Part shown: in pieces, positions 6,480 through 6,782 of the stretch
How the letters are laid out: each line of letters begins with the position of its first letter
Position numbering within the stretch: the first letter of the stretch is position 1
From: Palsa-872 sp036495195
GTDB taxonomy: Bacteria; Chloroflexota; Dormibacteria; Dormibacterales; Dormibacteraceae
Direction of reading: 5' to 3'
Assembly: GCA_036495195.1 (NCBI GenBank)
Contig: DASXNH010000202.1
Span: 1-6,782, forward strand
Length of the DNA stretch: 6,782 nucleotides
Program-made: the position numbers and the translations under genes
Notes under the pieces: generated by a model
What the model saw: the letters and a program-made list of their open reading frames with translations, nothing else
Told to the model about the DNA's origin: nothing
The model's database searches: none

Positions 6480-6782
6480 CTAGGCGAGCTGCCTGGACAT
6501 CGCGCCCAGCAGCCGGCGGAGGTCTTCCATGAGGCGATCGAAGTTCTCGAAATCGAGGGACTGTGCTCCGTCTGACAGTGCCTGGTTCGGCGTGGGATGC
6601 ACCTCGACGATCAGGCCATGTGCGCCGGCCGCCACCGCCGCCAGCGCCAGAGGCCGCACCAGCGACCACCGACCGGTCGCCTGCGACGGGTCGACGATGA
6701 TCGGCAGGTGCGACAGCTCGCGCGCCAGCGGGACCGCGTTGAGGTCGAGCGTGAAGCGAGTCGACGTTTCGAAGGTCCGGAT
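6480..6782 (-). CDS. aroF: 3-deoxy-7-phosphoheptulonate (DAHP) synthase, class I-beta, C-terminal fragment (5' end outside window)
   Basis: Only the last 100 residues are in the window; the gene enters from the right edge and stops at TAG (6480-6482). The enzyme condenses phosphoenolpyruvate and erythrose 4-phosphate to DAHP, the first committed step of aromatic synthesis, in the cytoplasm. The fragment reads IRTFETSTRFTLDLNAVP, then IIVDPSQATGRW, then IVEVHPTPNQALSDGAQSL, which are the C-terminal blocks of the TIM-barrel class I-beta family. The EVHP glutamate and the LSDG aspartate are metal ligands in this family and both are present. The histidine expected in DPSH is glutamine here (see findings). 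The chain ends shortly after the barrel, so no chorismate mutase or other domain is fused at the C-terminus; the N-terminus cannot be judged. It is the first visible gene of the operon, 13 nt before tyrA. Confidence 0.93.
   Translation of the reverse strand: MRTFETSTRFTLDLNAVPLARELSHLPIIVDPSQATGRWSLVRPLALAAVAAGAHGLIVEVHPTPNQALSDGAQSLDFENFDRLMEDLRRLLGAMSRQLA

Noticed and set aside
5657..6532. Plus-strand open frame (291 codons) opposite tyrA
   Set aside because: No protein family features, low-complexity Arg/His-rich content, and complete antisense overlap with a well-supported tyrA.
120..6782. Defence system, mobile element or CRISPR content
   Set aside because: No transposase, integrase, nuclease, toxin-antitoxin pair or regular repeat array is visible; all genes look metabolic.

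Overview
The window is GC-rich (roughly two thirds G+C by eye). Every gene I can support lies on the minus strand, so the text below runs right to left, in the direction of transcription. No rRNA, tRNA, transposon, CRISPR or phage feature is visible. The organism is a high-GC bacterium. The compact aroF-tyrA-aroA run, the B. subtilis-like EPSP synthase and the NSAR-type MenC would fit a Chloroflexota-, Dormibacterota- or Actinobacteria-like soil lineage, but this placement is a weak inference.

Right part (about 4386-6782): aromatic amino acid synthesis. The 3' end of a class I-beta DAHP synthase (first step of the shikimate pathway) runs in from the right edge. It is followed by tyrA (prephenate/arogenate dehydrogenase, tyrosine branch) and aroA (EPSP synthase, step six of the shikimate pathway).

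Middle and left part (120 to about 4440): five further genes follow with no usable gap. They are a free-standing B3/4-domain protein (related to the editing domain of the PheRS beta chain), a DAO/sarcosine-oxidase-like FAD oxidoreductase, a NUDIX hydrolase with a slightly degenerate box, an aldo/keto reductase, and an enolase-superfamily enzyme of the o-succinylbenzoate synthase/N-succinylamino acid racemase type. Junctions are 13 nt apart, 4-nt overlap, short overlap, 1-nt overlap (TGATG), 4-nt overlap (ATGA), 4-nt overlap (ATGA) and 10 nt apart. This is the pattern of one translationally coupled operon of at least eight genes, whose promoter lies outside the window to the right. The last 119 bases on the left hold no gene I can support, only a small GC-rich inverted repeat.

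Reading as a unit: the first three genes make tyrosine and its precursors. The later ones look like amino acid or amine handling: oxidation by a DAO-type enzyme, racemisation of N-acyl amino acids, reduction of a carbonyl, and possibly hydrolysis of a wrong aminoacyl-tRNA. That this second group is a D-amino acid or non-protein amino acid salvage and quality-control module is a hypothesis. The substrates cannot be read from sequence.
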